Source: Fenollaria massiliensis
GTDB lineage: Bacteria; Bacillota; Clostridia; Tissierellales; Peptoniphilaceae
Assembly: GCF_000312505.2 (NCBI RefSeq)
Contig: NZ_HG326228.1
Span: 1 to 64,000 of the forward strand
Reading direction: 5' to 3'
DNA: 64,000 nucleotides
The translations under genes and the position numbers were made by a program. Below are positions 32,503-40,090 of this stretch, one piece after another. The notes below the pieces were generated by a model. The model was not told where the DNA came from. It did no database searches and saw only the letters and a list, made by a program, of their open reading frames with translations. The stretch's first letter is position 1, and each line of letters opens with the position of its first letter.

Positions 32503-34231
32503 TGTTTTTAAAAAAATATGGAATTTTTCTAATGAAGAACAAGTGTATATAAAAAAATCAATATTTGCTAATTTTTTCGGTTCTATTTTTAATGCTCTAC
32601 AATTTGCAGCCATTTATTATGCGATTTTTGGGATAGTAAACAAGGATATAAGTTTCAAAACAATAGGAATATCATGTTTATTTTTATTAGTTAGTATAGC
32701 TGGAGTAATTATTTCAAAAAATTTCTCTATGCTCAAACAAACACATGCTGGATATTTTATGGCTGGACACAAGAGAATTGAATTAGGTGAAAAAATAAAA
32801 AAAGTTCCCATGGGATTCTTCTCAAGTTTAAGTTTAGGAAATTTAACAACTATTGCGACTACTAACTTAGATAATGTAGAGACTTGGGTTCCAACTTTGT
32901 GTATTATGGTTTTCGGTGGCATGCTTAATGCTATTGTTTTTATCTTATCCTTATTTTTGTTTTCTTATAAGGTTGGTATTGCAGCAATAGTTGGGTCTAT
33001 TGTATTTTTATTGATTGTTGCTCTTATGCAAAAAAAGTCCAGTAAAAATGCAGATAAGATTCACGAGATTCAGGTATCACTTACCAAAGAAGTCTTATCA
33101 ACATTGCAAGGAATGCAAATTATAAAATCATATAATTTAAGAGGAAGTAATAATAAAAAACTTGATAAAAGCTTTGATGGTGCAAGTAAATATTCTTTTG
33201 ATTTAGAAAAAACTATAATGCCATATAGTTTATTAGCTAAAATCATAATAGCTATAACAATTTGTTTGATGCTGTTTATATCAATAAAATTGTATTTTGT
33301 TGAAAACAGTCAAATAGTCAATACTATTATGATACTTATAGCAAGTTTTGTAATATTTGATGGGCTTATAGCATCTGGATCTGCTATGGCAATGCTAAGA
33401 ATGGTTGAGAATGCAATAGATTCTTACTCCTATGTAAATGATATGGAAGATATGGAAGAAGGAGAAGTTTCAGAGCCTATAAAAAATCACAATATAGTAT
33501 TTAAAAATGTTTCTTTCTCTTATGATGACAGACCAATTTTAAAAAATGTATCAGCAGAGATAAAAGAAAATACTATGACTGCTATTGTTGGACCATCTGG
33601 ATCTGGTAAAACAACATTTTGTAATCTCATAGCGAGATTTTGGGATGTAAATTCTGGCGAGATTTTAATTGGTGGAAAAAATATTAAGGACTATAAGATA
33701 GAAAACTTAATGAATTCTATTTCCATGGTCTTTCAAGACGTCTATCTCTTTGAAGATACAATTGAAAACAATATAAAATTTGGAAAACAAAATGCAAGCC
33801 ATGAAGAAGTTGTAGAAGCTGCAAAGAAGGCAAGGTGTCATGAATTTATAGAAGCTTTACCAGAAGGATATGACACTATCATCGGAGAAGGTGGAGCAAG
33901 TCTATCAGGTGGAGAAAAACAAAGAATCTCCATAGCAAGAGCCATGCTAAAAGACGCGGATATCATAATCTTTGACGAAGCAACTGCAAATATAGACCCA
34001 GAAAATGAAGATAAATTAAAAGAAGCTATAGAAGAGCTTACAAAGAACAAAACAGTCATTATGATTGCCCATAGACTAAAGACAATTAGAAATGCTGACC
34101 AGATTTTAGTCTTAAAAGATGGAGAAATAGTAGAACGTGGAAATCATGAAGAACTGATTAAGAATGATGGACTTTATTCTGACCTTATCAATGCAAAAGC
34201 TAAGGCAGAGTCGTGGAAATTAATGAATTAG
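32495..34231 (+). CDS. ABC exporter, fused permease/ATPase (second module, second of pair)
   Basis: A 578-residue partner, paralogous to the product of 13464, with Walker A GPSGSGKTT, signature LSGGEKQR and Walker B IIFDEATANIDPE. The start overlaps the previous stop and has AAAGGAG in front, so translation is coupled. The unit ends at the terminator at 34238. The pair probably forms a heterodimeric efflux pump under the TetR protein. Substrate unknown. Confidence 0.88.
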   Translation: MLSVFKKIWNFSNEEQVYIKKSIFANFFGSIFNALQFAAIYYAIFGIVNKDISFKTIGISCLFLLVSIAGVIISKNFSMLKQTHAGYFMAGHKRIELGEKIKKVPMGFFSSLSLGNLTTIATTNLDNVETWVPTLCIMVFGGMLNAIVFILSLFLFSYKVGIAAIVGSIVFLLIVALMQKKSSKNADKIHEIQVSLTKEVLSTLQGMQIIKSYNLRGSNNKKLDKSFDGASKYSFDLEKTIMPYSLLAKIIIAITICLMLFISIKLYFVENSQIVNTIMILIASFVIFDGLIASGSAMAMLRMVENAIDSYSYVNDMEDMEEGEVSEPIKNHNIVFKNVSFSYDDRPILKNVSAEIKENTMTAIVGPSGSGKTTFCNLIARFWDVNSGEILIGGKNIKDYKIENLMNSISMVFQDVYLFEDTIENNIKFGKQNASHEEVVEAAKKARCHEFIEALPEGYDTIIGEGGASLSGGEKQRISIARAMLKDADIIIFDEATANIDPENEDKLKEAIEELTKNKTVIMIAHRLKTIRNADQILVLKDGEIVERGNHEELIKNDGLYSDLINAKAKAESWKLMN

Positions 34232-34237
34232 AATGAG

Positions 34238-34267
34238 GAGATAGGTGTGAGAGCCTATCTCTTTTTA
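34238..34267 (+). terminator. Terminator after second exporter pair
   Basis: GAGATAGG (34238-34245) pairs with CCTATCTC (34254-34261) and is followed by TTTTT. Confidence 0.85.
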
Positions 34268-34318
34268 TGTAAATTGTTTTGTTGTATAATATAATTAATA
34301 TATAAGTGGAGGGATATT

Positions 34319-34552
34319 ATGGGATTATTTTCAGATAAAAGAGCAAAAGGAGAAAAGAAAGCGGAGGATAAGCAAAAGTTCATCGAGCGCTACAAACTCG
34401 AAGACTTTGACGAAGAAGAGATAGAGGATATGTATAAGACATATAAGGTGACTAGATTTAGTGGCATACAAGGACTAGTTGATCAAAATTGGATTATTAT
34501 TAAAGAGCTTAATAGGCTAAATAAAAACATCGAAGAGCTAAAGAAGAAGTAG
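34319..34552 (+). CDS. Small charged protein of unknown function
   Basis: A 77-residue, highly charged protein without membrane or signal segments. The N-terminal part is Lys-rich (FSDKRAKGEKKAEDKQKF), followed by an acidic helix and a final helix (WIIIKELNRLNKNIEELKK) with heptad-like spacing that could form a coiled coil. Start ATG 34319 follows GGAGGG and a TATAAT box lies about 40 bp upstream. Not recognised; probably real because of the ribosome site and composition. Confidence 0.6.
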   Translation: MGLFSDKRAKGEKKAEDKQKFIERYKLEDFDEEEIEDMYKTYKVTRFSGIQGLVDQNWIIIKELNRLNKNIEELKKK

Positions 34553-34564
34553 GATTTACGCAAC

Positions 34565-34593
34565 TTGGCAAATTATAAATAATTTGTTATAAT
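34565..34593 (+). promoter_or_regulatory. Promoter of short RNA element A
   Basis: TTGGCA (34565-34570) and TATAAT (34588-34593), 17-bp spacing; transcription would begin at about 34600, directly before the conserved segment. Confidence 0.6.
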
Positions 34594-34599
34594 ATATGC

Positions 34600-34672
34600 A
34601 AATATATGGTGTCCCGTTACCAATAAAGGTGGAACATTAAAGATAAGGAGAGGGCCTACCTCTCTTTTTATT
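34600..34672 (+). ncRNA. Candidate short structured RNA, copy A
   Basis: A stretch of about 70 nt between a promoter and an intrinsic terminator (GAGAGG 34648-34653, CCTCTC 34659-34664, then TTTTTATTTT). Positions 34606-34642 match 36965-37001 at 29 of 37 positions. A 3-bp stem GGT (34608-34610)/ACC (34619-34621) becomes GGC/GCC in the other copy, a compensatory pair of changes around the invariant loop start GTCCCG. It matches no riboswitch class I can recall. It could be an independent small RNA, a leader of the following membrane-protein gene, or a mobile terminator cassette. Confidence 0.5.
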
Positions 34673-34726
34673 TTGTCTATTCAATTAGCTGTGGTTGTGA
34701 TATAATAAAGTAAAAGGAGTGATACT

Positions 34727-35206
34727 ATGTTAATTATAGAGATAATCATTTTGTGCGCAGTATTTTTCGCCCTATGCTTTTTAGGCACAGGATCAGACGA
34801 GAAAAACCTTAAGAGCTATGCCTCGTACCCAGATGAAGTGCAAAAGCGCATCAGAGAAGCAGATGAATACCAAGGCAAGTTCCATGAAGCTAATAAGCTA
34901 ACCACATGGTTTGCAAATCTAGTGGTGTTTGTAGTATTATTCATGATTTTCGGAGCATTTTTGCGTGAAAAAGATTTTACGCAAAATTTTATAAATTTAC
35001 TTATACTAGGCCAGGCGCTAAACATATTCGATTTAGTGGTCATAGACCTACTTTGGTGGAGAAATACAAAACGTATAAGATTTAGCAAAATCCAAGAAAA
35101 AGCCTTGTACCAAAACCCTAAGAAGCATATCGAAGCCTTTTTCAGAGCAATACCTATGTATATAATCGTCGCAGCAGTTGATGGATATGTATTGACGCTA
35201 TTTTAA
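34727..35206 (+). CDS. Membrane protein of unknown function
   Basis: A 159-residue protein with an N-terminal hydrophobic segment (LIIEIIILCAVFFALCFLG), two central membrane helices (FANLVVFVVLFMIFGAFL and NLLILGQALNIFDLVVIDLL) and a C-terminal one (AIPMYIIVAAVDGYVLTLF). Charged loops separate them (ADEYQGKFHEANK, WWRNTKRIRFSKIQEK). The start ATG 34727 follows AAAGGAG, and a TATAAT box is visible near 34699, downstream of the RNA element's terminator. Family not recognised. Confidence 0.65.
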   Translation: MLIIEIIILCAVFFALCFLGTGSDEKNLKSYASYPDEVQKRIREADEYQGKFHEANKLTTWFANLVVFVVLFMIFGAFLREKDFTQNFINLLILGQALNIFDLVVIDLLWWRNTKRIRFSKIQEKALYQNPKKHIEAFFRAIPMYIIVAAVDGYVLTLF

Positions 35207-35226
35207 ATAGTATTGACATATTAATT

Positions 35227-35260
35227 TATTCCCCACTTTATTCCCCACATATGATATAAT
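35227..35260 (+). promoter_or_regulatory. Direct repeats in the AlbA_2 gene promoter
   Basis: TTATTCCCCAC occurs twice (35227-35237 and 35239-35249, 12-bp period) directly before a TATAAT box (35255-35260). A TTGACA at 35213-35218 is too far (36 bp) to pair with that box, so the repeats occupy the -35 zone and may be binding sites of a regulator, perhaps the encoded protein. Confidence 0.5.
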
Positions 35261-35280
35261 AAAATAAAGGAGTTGAGGAG

Positions 35281-36726
35281 TTGAAAGATAATTTTTTAAA
35301 AGATTTAAATTCATATAGATTTATGCATGAAAATCAATATTTTGACAGAAAAAGTGCTAGAATAAAACCATTAGATATCTTGAAACTTTTGGTAGCATTT
35401 GCAAACGCGGAAGGCGGTCAGTTAATTATTGGGATTGAAGATGATGGGACAGTTACTGGATTTAATTACGACGAAGCTCATAGCCCTGATGAATATAGGA
35501 ATATCTTTCTTACTGAACTAAAAGAAACTCCAATAAATCCTAAGTTTAATTTTATCGAGGTGAAAAACAATAAGGGGCAGGATGATAAAATATTGGTTAT
35601 TTCTGTTGATGTTTCATCAGATAGGGTTATTAAGTCGTATAATGGAAAAGTTTATCTTAGACAAAACGATAACACAAGAGAGTTAAATTTTGAACAAATA
35701 CTTCAGTTACAATACGATAGAGGACAAAGATATTTTGAAGATGAAATTATTGAACTATCAGATATTAGTGATATAAATATTGAATTGATTAATGAATATA
35801 AAGAAATAATGAATATTTCTCAGCTATCTACAGAAGAAGTTTTAAAAGCAAGAAATCTAATGATAGATGATAAATTAACCAACGCAGGTATACTTCTTTT
35901 TGGAAAAAATCCGTCAAAATATTTACCTCAAGCAAGATTAAGAGTTATAAAATATAGCGGAATGTATCAAAAAGTTGGCACTGAAATAAATATTGTGAAA
36001 GAAAAAACATTTGATGGTGCCATACCAACAATTATTAGAGAGGCTAGAGAATTTATAAACACTCAATTAAGGGAGTTTCAATATCTTGATGATGATGGAA
36101 AATTTAAAGCAATGCCAGAATATCCAGAGTTTGCTTGGTTTGAGGGAATTGTAAATGCGCTTACTCATAGAAATTATTCTATACGTGGAGAACATATCAA
36201 AGTTTTGATATTTGATGACAGATTAGAAATATTAAGCCCTGGGAAGCTACCTAATATTGTTACGATTGAAAATATTTTAAACCAAAGATATTCAAGAAAT
36301 CCAAGGATTGCTAGAACTTTGTGCGAGTTTGGTTGGGTCAAGGAAATGAATGAAGGGGTTAAGAGAATTTATTCTGAAATGGAGAAACTATTTCTCAAGA
36401 AGCCTAAGTATTCTGAACCAAATAGAAATGTATTATTAGTTTTAGAAAATAATATTCTCAATAGGCACATGAGAACTACGGATAAAATTAAAAATTTAAT
36501 CTCTGAAGAAATGTTTAACGGTTTAAATTTTGATGAAAAAAAGATTTTGCATTACATGTATAACAGTGGTGAGAAAATAACTACTAAACTTGCTACCGAA
36601 CTTACAGGTAAAGGGAGCACTTTTTGTAGAAAGTTGCTCAAGAATCTTGAAGAGAAGAAATTGCTGGAATGGCACGGAACTTCAATAAACGACAGAACTC
36701 AATATTATATTCTTAATTTTGAGTAA
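35281..36726 (+). CDS. Schlafen-type AlbA_2 domain protein with HATPase_c_4 and C-terminal HTH
   Basis: A 481-residue protein. Residues about 15-130 form an AlbA_2/SLFN domain (PF04326): ENQYFDRKSARIKPLDILKL, AFANAEGGQLIIGIEDDG and the later VYLRQNDNTREL. Residues 270-350 form the HATPase_c_4 region (GIVNALTHRNYSIRGEH, DDRLEILSPGKLPN). The last 60 residues resemble a winged helix (KILHYMYNSGEKITTKLATE). It starts at TTG 35281 with AAAGGAG 9-14 nt upstream. Proteins of this type are usually annotated as transcriptional regulators; the AlbA_2 fold binds nucleic acid and in Schlafens forms an RNase. The next large gene carries a Schlafen-group-3 helicase domain. A 10-bp tandem repeat begins right at its stop codon. 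Confidence 0.85.
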   Translation: MKDNFLKDLNSYRFMHENQYFDRKSARIKPLDILKLLVAFANAEGGQLIIGIEDDGTVTGFNYDEAHSPDEYRNIFLTELKETPINPKFNFIEVKNNKGQDDKILVISVDVSSDRVIKSYNGKVYLRQNDNTRELNFEQILQLQYDRGQRYFEDEIIELSDISDINIELINEYKEIMNISQLSTEEVLKARNLMIDDKLTNAGILLFGKNPSKYLPQARLRVIKYSGMYQKVGTEINIVKEKTFDGAIPTIIREAREFINTQLREFQYLDDDGKFKAMPEYPEFAWFEGIVNALTHRNYSIRGEHIKVLIFDDRLEILSPGKLPNIVTIENILNQRYSRNPRIARTLCEFGWVKEMNEGVKRIYSEMEKLFLKKPKYSEPNRNVLLVLENNILNRHMRTTDKIKNLISEEMFNGLNFDEKKILHYMYNSGEKITTKLATELTGKGSTFCRKLLKNLEEKKLLEWHGTSINDRTQYYILNFE

Positions 36727-36936
36727 AGTTGAGAAGAGTTGAGTAGAGTTGAGTAGAGTTGAGTAGAATTTGTCAAGCTTGCAAAGAATTGATGATTTTA
36801 AGCGATTTGTAGAAGAGTTGAGTAAAGTTGAGTAAAGTTGAGAAAGAGTTGAGAAGAGTTGAGTAGAATTTGTCAAGCTTGCAAAGAATTGATGATTTTA
36901 AGCGATTTGCAGAAGAGTTGAGTAAAGTTGAGTAAC
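36726..36936 (+). repeat. GTTGAGTARA tandem repeats within a 100-bp duplication
   Basis: From the AlbA_2 stop onward the 10-mer GTTGAGTAGA/GTTGAGTAAA/GTTGAGAAGA occurs about ten times in clusters. Between clusters lies a unique segment (AATTTGTCAAGCTTGCAAAG ... AAGCGATTTG). The block from 36758 recurs at 36858 with an exact 100-bp period and one base change. The repeats are noncoding on the plus strand; the open minus-strand frame here (36682-36876) is a by-product. The rest of the 350-bp gap to the next gene holds the second RNA element. Confidence 0.85.
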
Positions 36937-36962
36937 TTTCACTATCAAATATATTTTACAAG

Positions 36963-37033
36963 GCATGGCGTCCCGCTGCCGCTAAAGATTGAGCATTAAA
37001 GTAAACGGAGGGCTTATACTCTCCGTTTTTATC
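36963..37033 (+). ncRNA. Candidate short structured RNA, copy B
   Basis: Counterpart of element A: stem GGC (36967-36969)/GCC (36978-36980) around GTCCCG, the conserved TAAAG and CATTAAAG segments, and a terminator (AACGGAG 37004-37010, CTCCGTT 37021-37027, T run). A possible promoter is TTGAGT (36928-36933, inside the last tandem repeat) with TATATT (36950-36955), 16-bp spacing. It ends 44 bp before the helicase gene. Confidence 0.5.
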
Positions 37034-37076
37034 TAGATACAATGTATTTTTATATTATTAAAACTAAGGTGGTATT

Positions 37077-39034
37077 ATGGAAAGAGCATATTATTCAAAT
37101 GAAATTATTAATTTTTTGAAAGATGATGATAGCAAAATTTTTGGCGAAATAACATACAATGATAAGAACACAAGTGAGGATCTGCAAAAAGAAGCTTGGA
37201 AAAAACAAATAAATATATTGAAGCGCCAACTAGCCAATTTTAAAGATGGTCAAGTAATATTTGAATACACTATCCCAAGAATCGGAAAAAGAATAGATAA
37301 TGTAATATTATATAAGGGAATTGTATTTTTATTAGAATTCAAAGTGGGCTCTTCCTCTTATCCCAAATATGCGATCGAACAAGTGCTTGACTACGCTCTA
37401 GATCTTAGCTGCTTTCATAAAGAAAGCCATGCTAAACTATTAGTCCCAATTTTGATTTGTACTGAAGCTTTGAATATGGATGCGCCTATAAAAGAGTTAA
37501 GGGAAAATATTTTAGATGTACACATGTGCAATAGCTATGGTATTTCTAATTATATAGAGTCTGTATGCGAGAGATATAAAAGAAGCAGTTTTGAAGCTTC
37601 TAATTGGATAAACTCTATATACATGCCAACACCAACTATTATAGAGGCAGCACAAGCTTTGTACTCGGGACATAATGTTGAAGATATCTCAAGAAATGAT
37701 GCAAGCGCTATAAATTTAAATCAAACTACAAAAGCTATAAACGAAATTATAGATTACAGCAAATTAAATAACAGGAAGTCTATTTGTTTTATAACAGGTG
37801 TTCCAGGAGCAGGGAAAACATTAGCTGGCCTAAACATTGCAGTTGAGAGACAAAAAACTGATAATAATGAACATGCCGTATTTTTATCTGGTAATGGACC
37901 TCTAGTTGATGTATTACAAGAGGCTTTAGCTAGAGACGACGTAAAAAGAAATAATGTCAAGAAGACAGATGCGCTTCGCAAATCTAGAGAATTTATTCAA
38001 ATAATACATCACTTCAGAGACGATGCGATTGCTGTAGATAGTGCTCCATTTGAGAAAGTTACGATTTTTGATGAGGCGCAACGTGCTTGGGATGAGGTCA
38101 ATTTAGCAGATTTTATGAAAAGGAAAAAAGGAAAATTTGGCTTTAATATGTCTGAACCAGAATTTTTAATAAGTATAATGGATAGGCATAAAGATTGGGC
38201 GACAATTGTTTGCCTTATAGGCGGAGGACAAGAGATAAACAAAGGAGAATCAGCTGGCATATCTGGGTGGTTTGAAGCATTAAAAAATAAATTTCCTGGT
38301 TGGGATATCTATATTTCAGACAAAATAACTGAGAATGAGTACTCCAAAGGCAGGTCTTTTGATGAATTGCTTAGCGGATTGAATTACAAAGTAGTTAGTG
38401 ATTTGCACTTGTCAGTATCTTTACGTTCATTTAGAAGCGAAAAAGCAGCTTCATTTGTAAAAGCGCTATTAGATGCGGATAAAATAACCGCTAAAACTTT
38501 ATATGAAGAATTTAGAGAAAAGTATCCAATTTGTATAACAAGAGATATAGATGGAGCAAAAGAATGGATCAAAGGAAAAGCCTTGGGAACACAGCGATAC
38601 GGCCTTACAGCAAGCTCTGGAGCAAAAAGACTACGCAAATATGGTATATGGGTTGATAACAAGGTAAAAGCAACAAATTGGTTTTTAAATGATAAAGACG
38701 ATGTTAGGTCATCATATTTTCTAGAAGAAACAGCAACAGAGTTTGATATTCAAGGACTGGAGCTTGATTGGAGCATAGTAGCCTGGGATGCGGATCTTAG
38801 ATTTATAAATAATAAGTTCAATTATTATAGTTTTAAGGGTACTAAGTGGCAAAATGTTAATAACAAAGATAAAGTTTTATATTTAAAAATGCCTATCGTG
38901 TCTTGCTAACAAGAGCTCGTCAAGGCTTGATTATATTCGTACCAAGAGGAGACGAGGGCGACTGGACTATGAAACCAGAGTTTTATGATGGAATATATAA
39001 GTATTTGAAAGAAATTGGATCAGAAGAAATTTAA
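37077..39034 (+). pseudogene. SLFN-g3 (DUF2075) nuclease-helicase, 3' frameshift
   Basis: The first frame (37077-38909) gives 610 residues. Residues 60-95 show a PD-(D/E)xK-like nuclease core (Asp74 in RIDNVIL, E-F-K at 87-89). A DUF2075/SLFN-g3 helicase (PF09848) follows: Walker A GVPGAGKT near 242, Walker B TIFDEAQRAW near 329 and IQGLELDWSIVAWDADL near 560. After KVLYLK the frame ends in an odd MPIVSC. One extra A in the AAAAA run at 38885-38889 instead gives NAYRVLLTRARQGLIIFVPR, the conserved final helicase motif, and continues to TAA 39032-39034 for exactly 653 codons. The lesion removes motif VI (TRAR) and would abolish helicase activity unless it is a sequencing or frameshifting event. 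RBS AAGGTGG; start ATG 37077. Confidence 0.85.
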
Positions 39035-39044
39035 GGAGCAATAA

Positions 39045-39881
39045 ATGAAAATAAATAAAAAACACATTTTAATCGCCACAATCACCATAATAATAATCCT
39101 TGCACTACTAGCTTTTGATGTGCGGCTAAAAATTGTTCAATACAATATCACTTCGGAAAAAATTAAAAAACCTATGCGCATAGCACTAGTAACGGATCTT
39201 CACTCGTGCAAATATGGCGCGGCACAAAAAACGCTGATTGATGCGGTGGATAAAGAAAAGCCGGACATGATTCTTTTGGGCGGAGATATTTTTGACGACG
39301 AAATTCCTGATGATAACACGAAAATTTTTCTTAGTGCCATCGCGAAGAAATATCCGTGCTACTACGTTACTGGTAATCACGAGTACTGGAGCATGCGTGT
39401 GAACGAAATGCTTGACTGGCTTCGTGCGCATGACATTAAGGACATCGGTGGCAAGACCATTCGCACGAGTGTTAATGGCAATGAAATCTGTCTCTCTGGT
39501 CTTAACGACCCTGATGAGGCGCGCTACACAGGAGAGGGAGATGGCATGAAGGCCGAGCTTGGACGCGCTATGAATGAAAGGGATGATACTGCTTTTACGA
39601 TGCTATTAACCCATCGCCCGTCTTTTGTGAATTTGTATAAGGATGCTGGTTTTGATTTAGTTTTGGCAGGTCACGCACATGGTGGTCAGTGGCGCATCCC
39701 AGGCCTTTTGAATGGCGTCTTCGCGCCCGACGAAGGTTTTTTCCCAAAATACGCTGGCGGTTTTTATCATTTTGATAATGGCGGGGAAATGATAGTTAGC
39801 AGGGGACTTGCACGCGAATCGACACGAATCCCTAGGCTATTTAATAGACCAGAATTAGTCATAGTTAATCTAAAACCATAA
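39045..39881 (+). CDS. Metallophosphoesterase (YkuE/YaeI-like), membrane-anchored
   Basis: A 278-residue calcineurin-like phosphoesterase. An N-terminal membrane anchor (HILIATITIIIILALLAF) is followed by the metal-ligand motifs: VTDLHS (D-x-H), GGDIFDD (GD), VTGNHEYW (GNH[E/D]), LLTHRP and LAGHAHGGQ (GHxH). Such enzymes hydrolyse phosphodiesters outside the membrane, for example lipid-A-like or UDP-sugar substrates in relatives; the substrate here is unknown. The ATG 39045 follows AAGGAG, 10 bp after the end of the restored helicase frame. A terminator follows. Confidence 0.9.
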   Translation: MKINKKHILIATITIIIILALLAFDVRLKIVQYNITSEKIKKPMRIALVTDLHSCKYGAAQKTLIDAVDKEKPDMILLGGDIFDDEIPDDNTKIFLSAIAKKYPCYYVTGNHEYWSMRVNEMLDWLRAHDIKDIGGKTIRTSVNGNEICLSGLNDPDEARYTGEGDGMKAELGRAMNERDDTAFTMLLTHRPSFVNLYKDAGFDLVLAGHAHGGQWRIPGLLNGVFAPDEGFFPKYAGGFYHFDNGGEMIVSRGLARESTRIPRLFNRPELVIVNLKP

Positions 39882-39890
39882 ATATACACA

Positions 39891-39920
39891 AATAAGGCTT
39901 GTAATCAAGTCTTATTTTTT
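39891..39920 (+). terminator. Terminator
   Basis: AATAAGGCTTG (39891-39901) pairs with CAAGTCTTATT (39906-39916), one G-U pair, followed by TTTT. Confidence 0.8.
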
Positions 39921-40090
39921 ATCTATAAAGTAAATCTATACAAAAGTGAGTAATTATAAGAACTTTTTATGTTACAGTTGTGTTAAATATAGTTAAATGC
40001 TTGATTTTATATATGAGTGGGTATATAATGATTATATATGGTTATTTATAATATAATCATTAATGTATATTATAAAAAGGAGGAATAAAA

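Noticed and set aside
34600-34672. T-box or fluoride riboswitch
   Set aside because: AAAGGTGGAAC recalls a T-box antiterminator and GGTGTCCCG a fluoride motif, but the remaining conserved parts of both are absent.
35213-35260. TTGACA paired with TATAAT as one promoter of the AlbA_2 gene
   Set aside because: The boxes are 36 bp apart, far outside the normal spacing.
36682-36876. Minus-strand Ser/Thr/Leu-rich frame
   Set aside because: It is the translation of the GTTGAG tandem repeat; the period and lack of a ribosome site argue against a gene.
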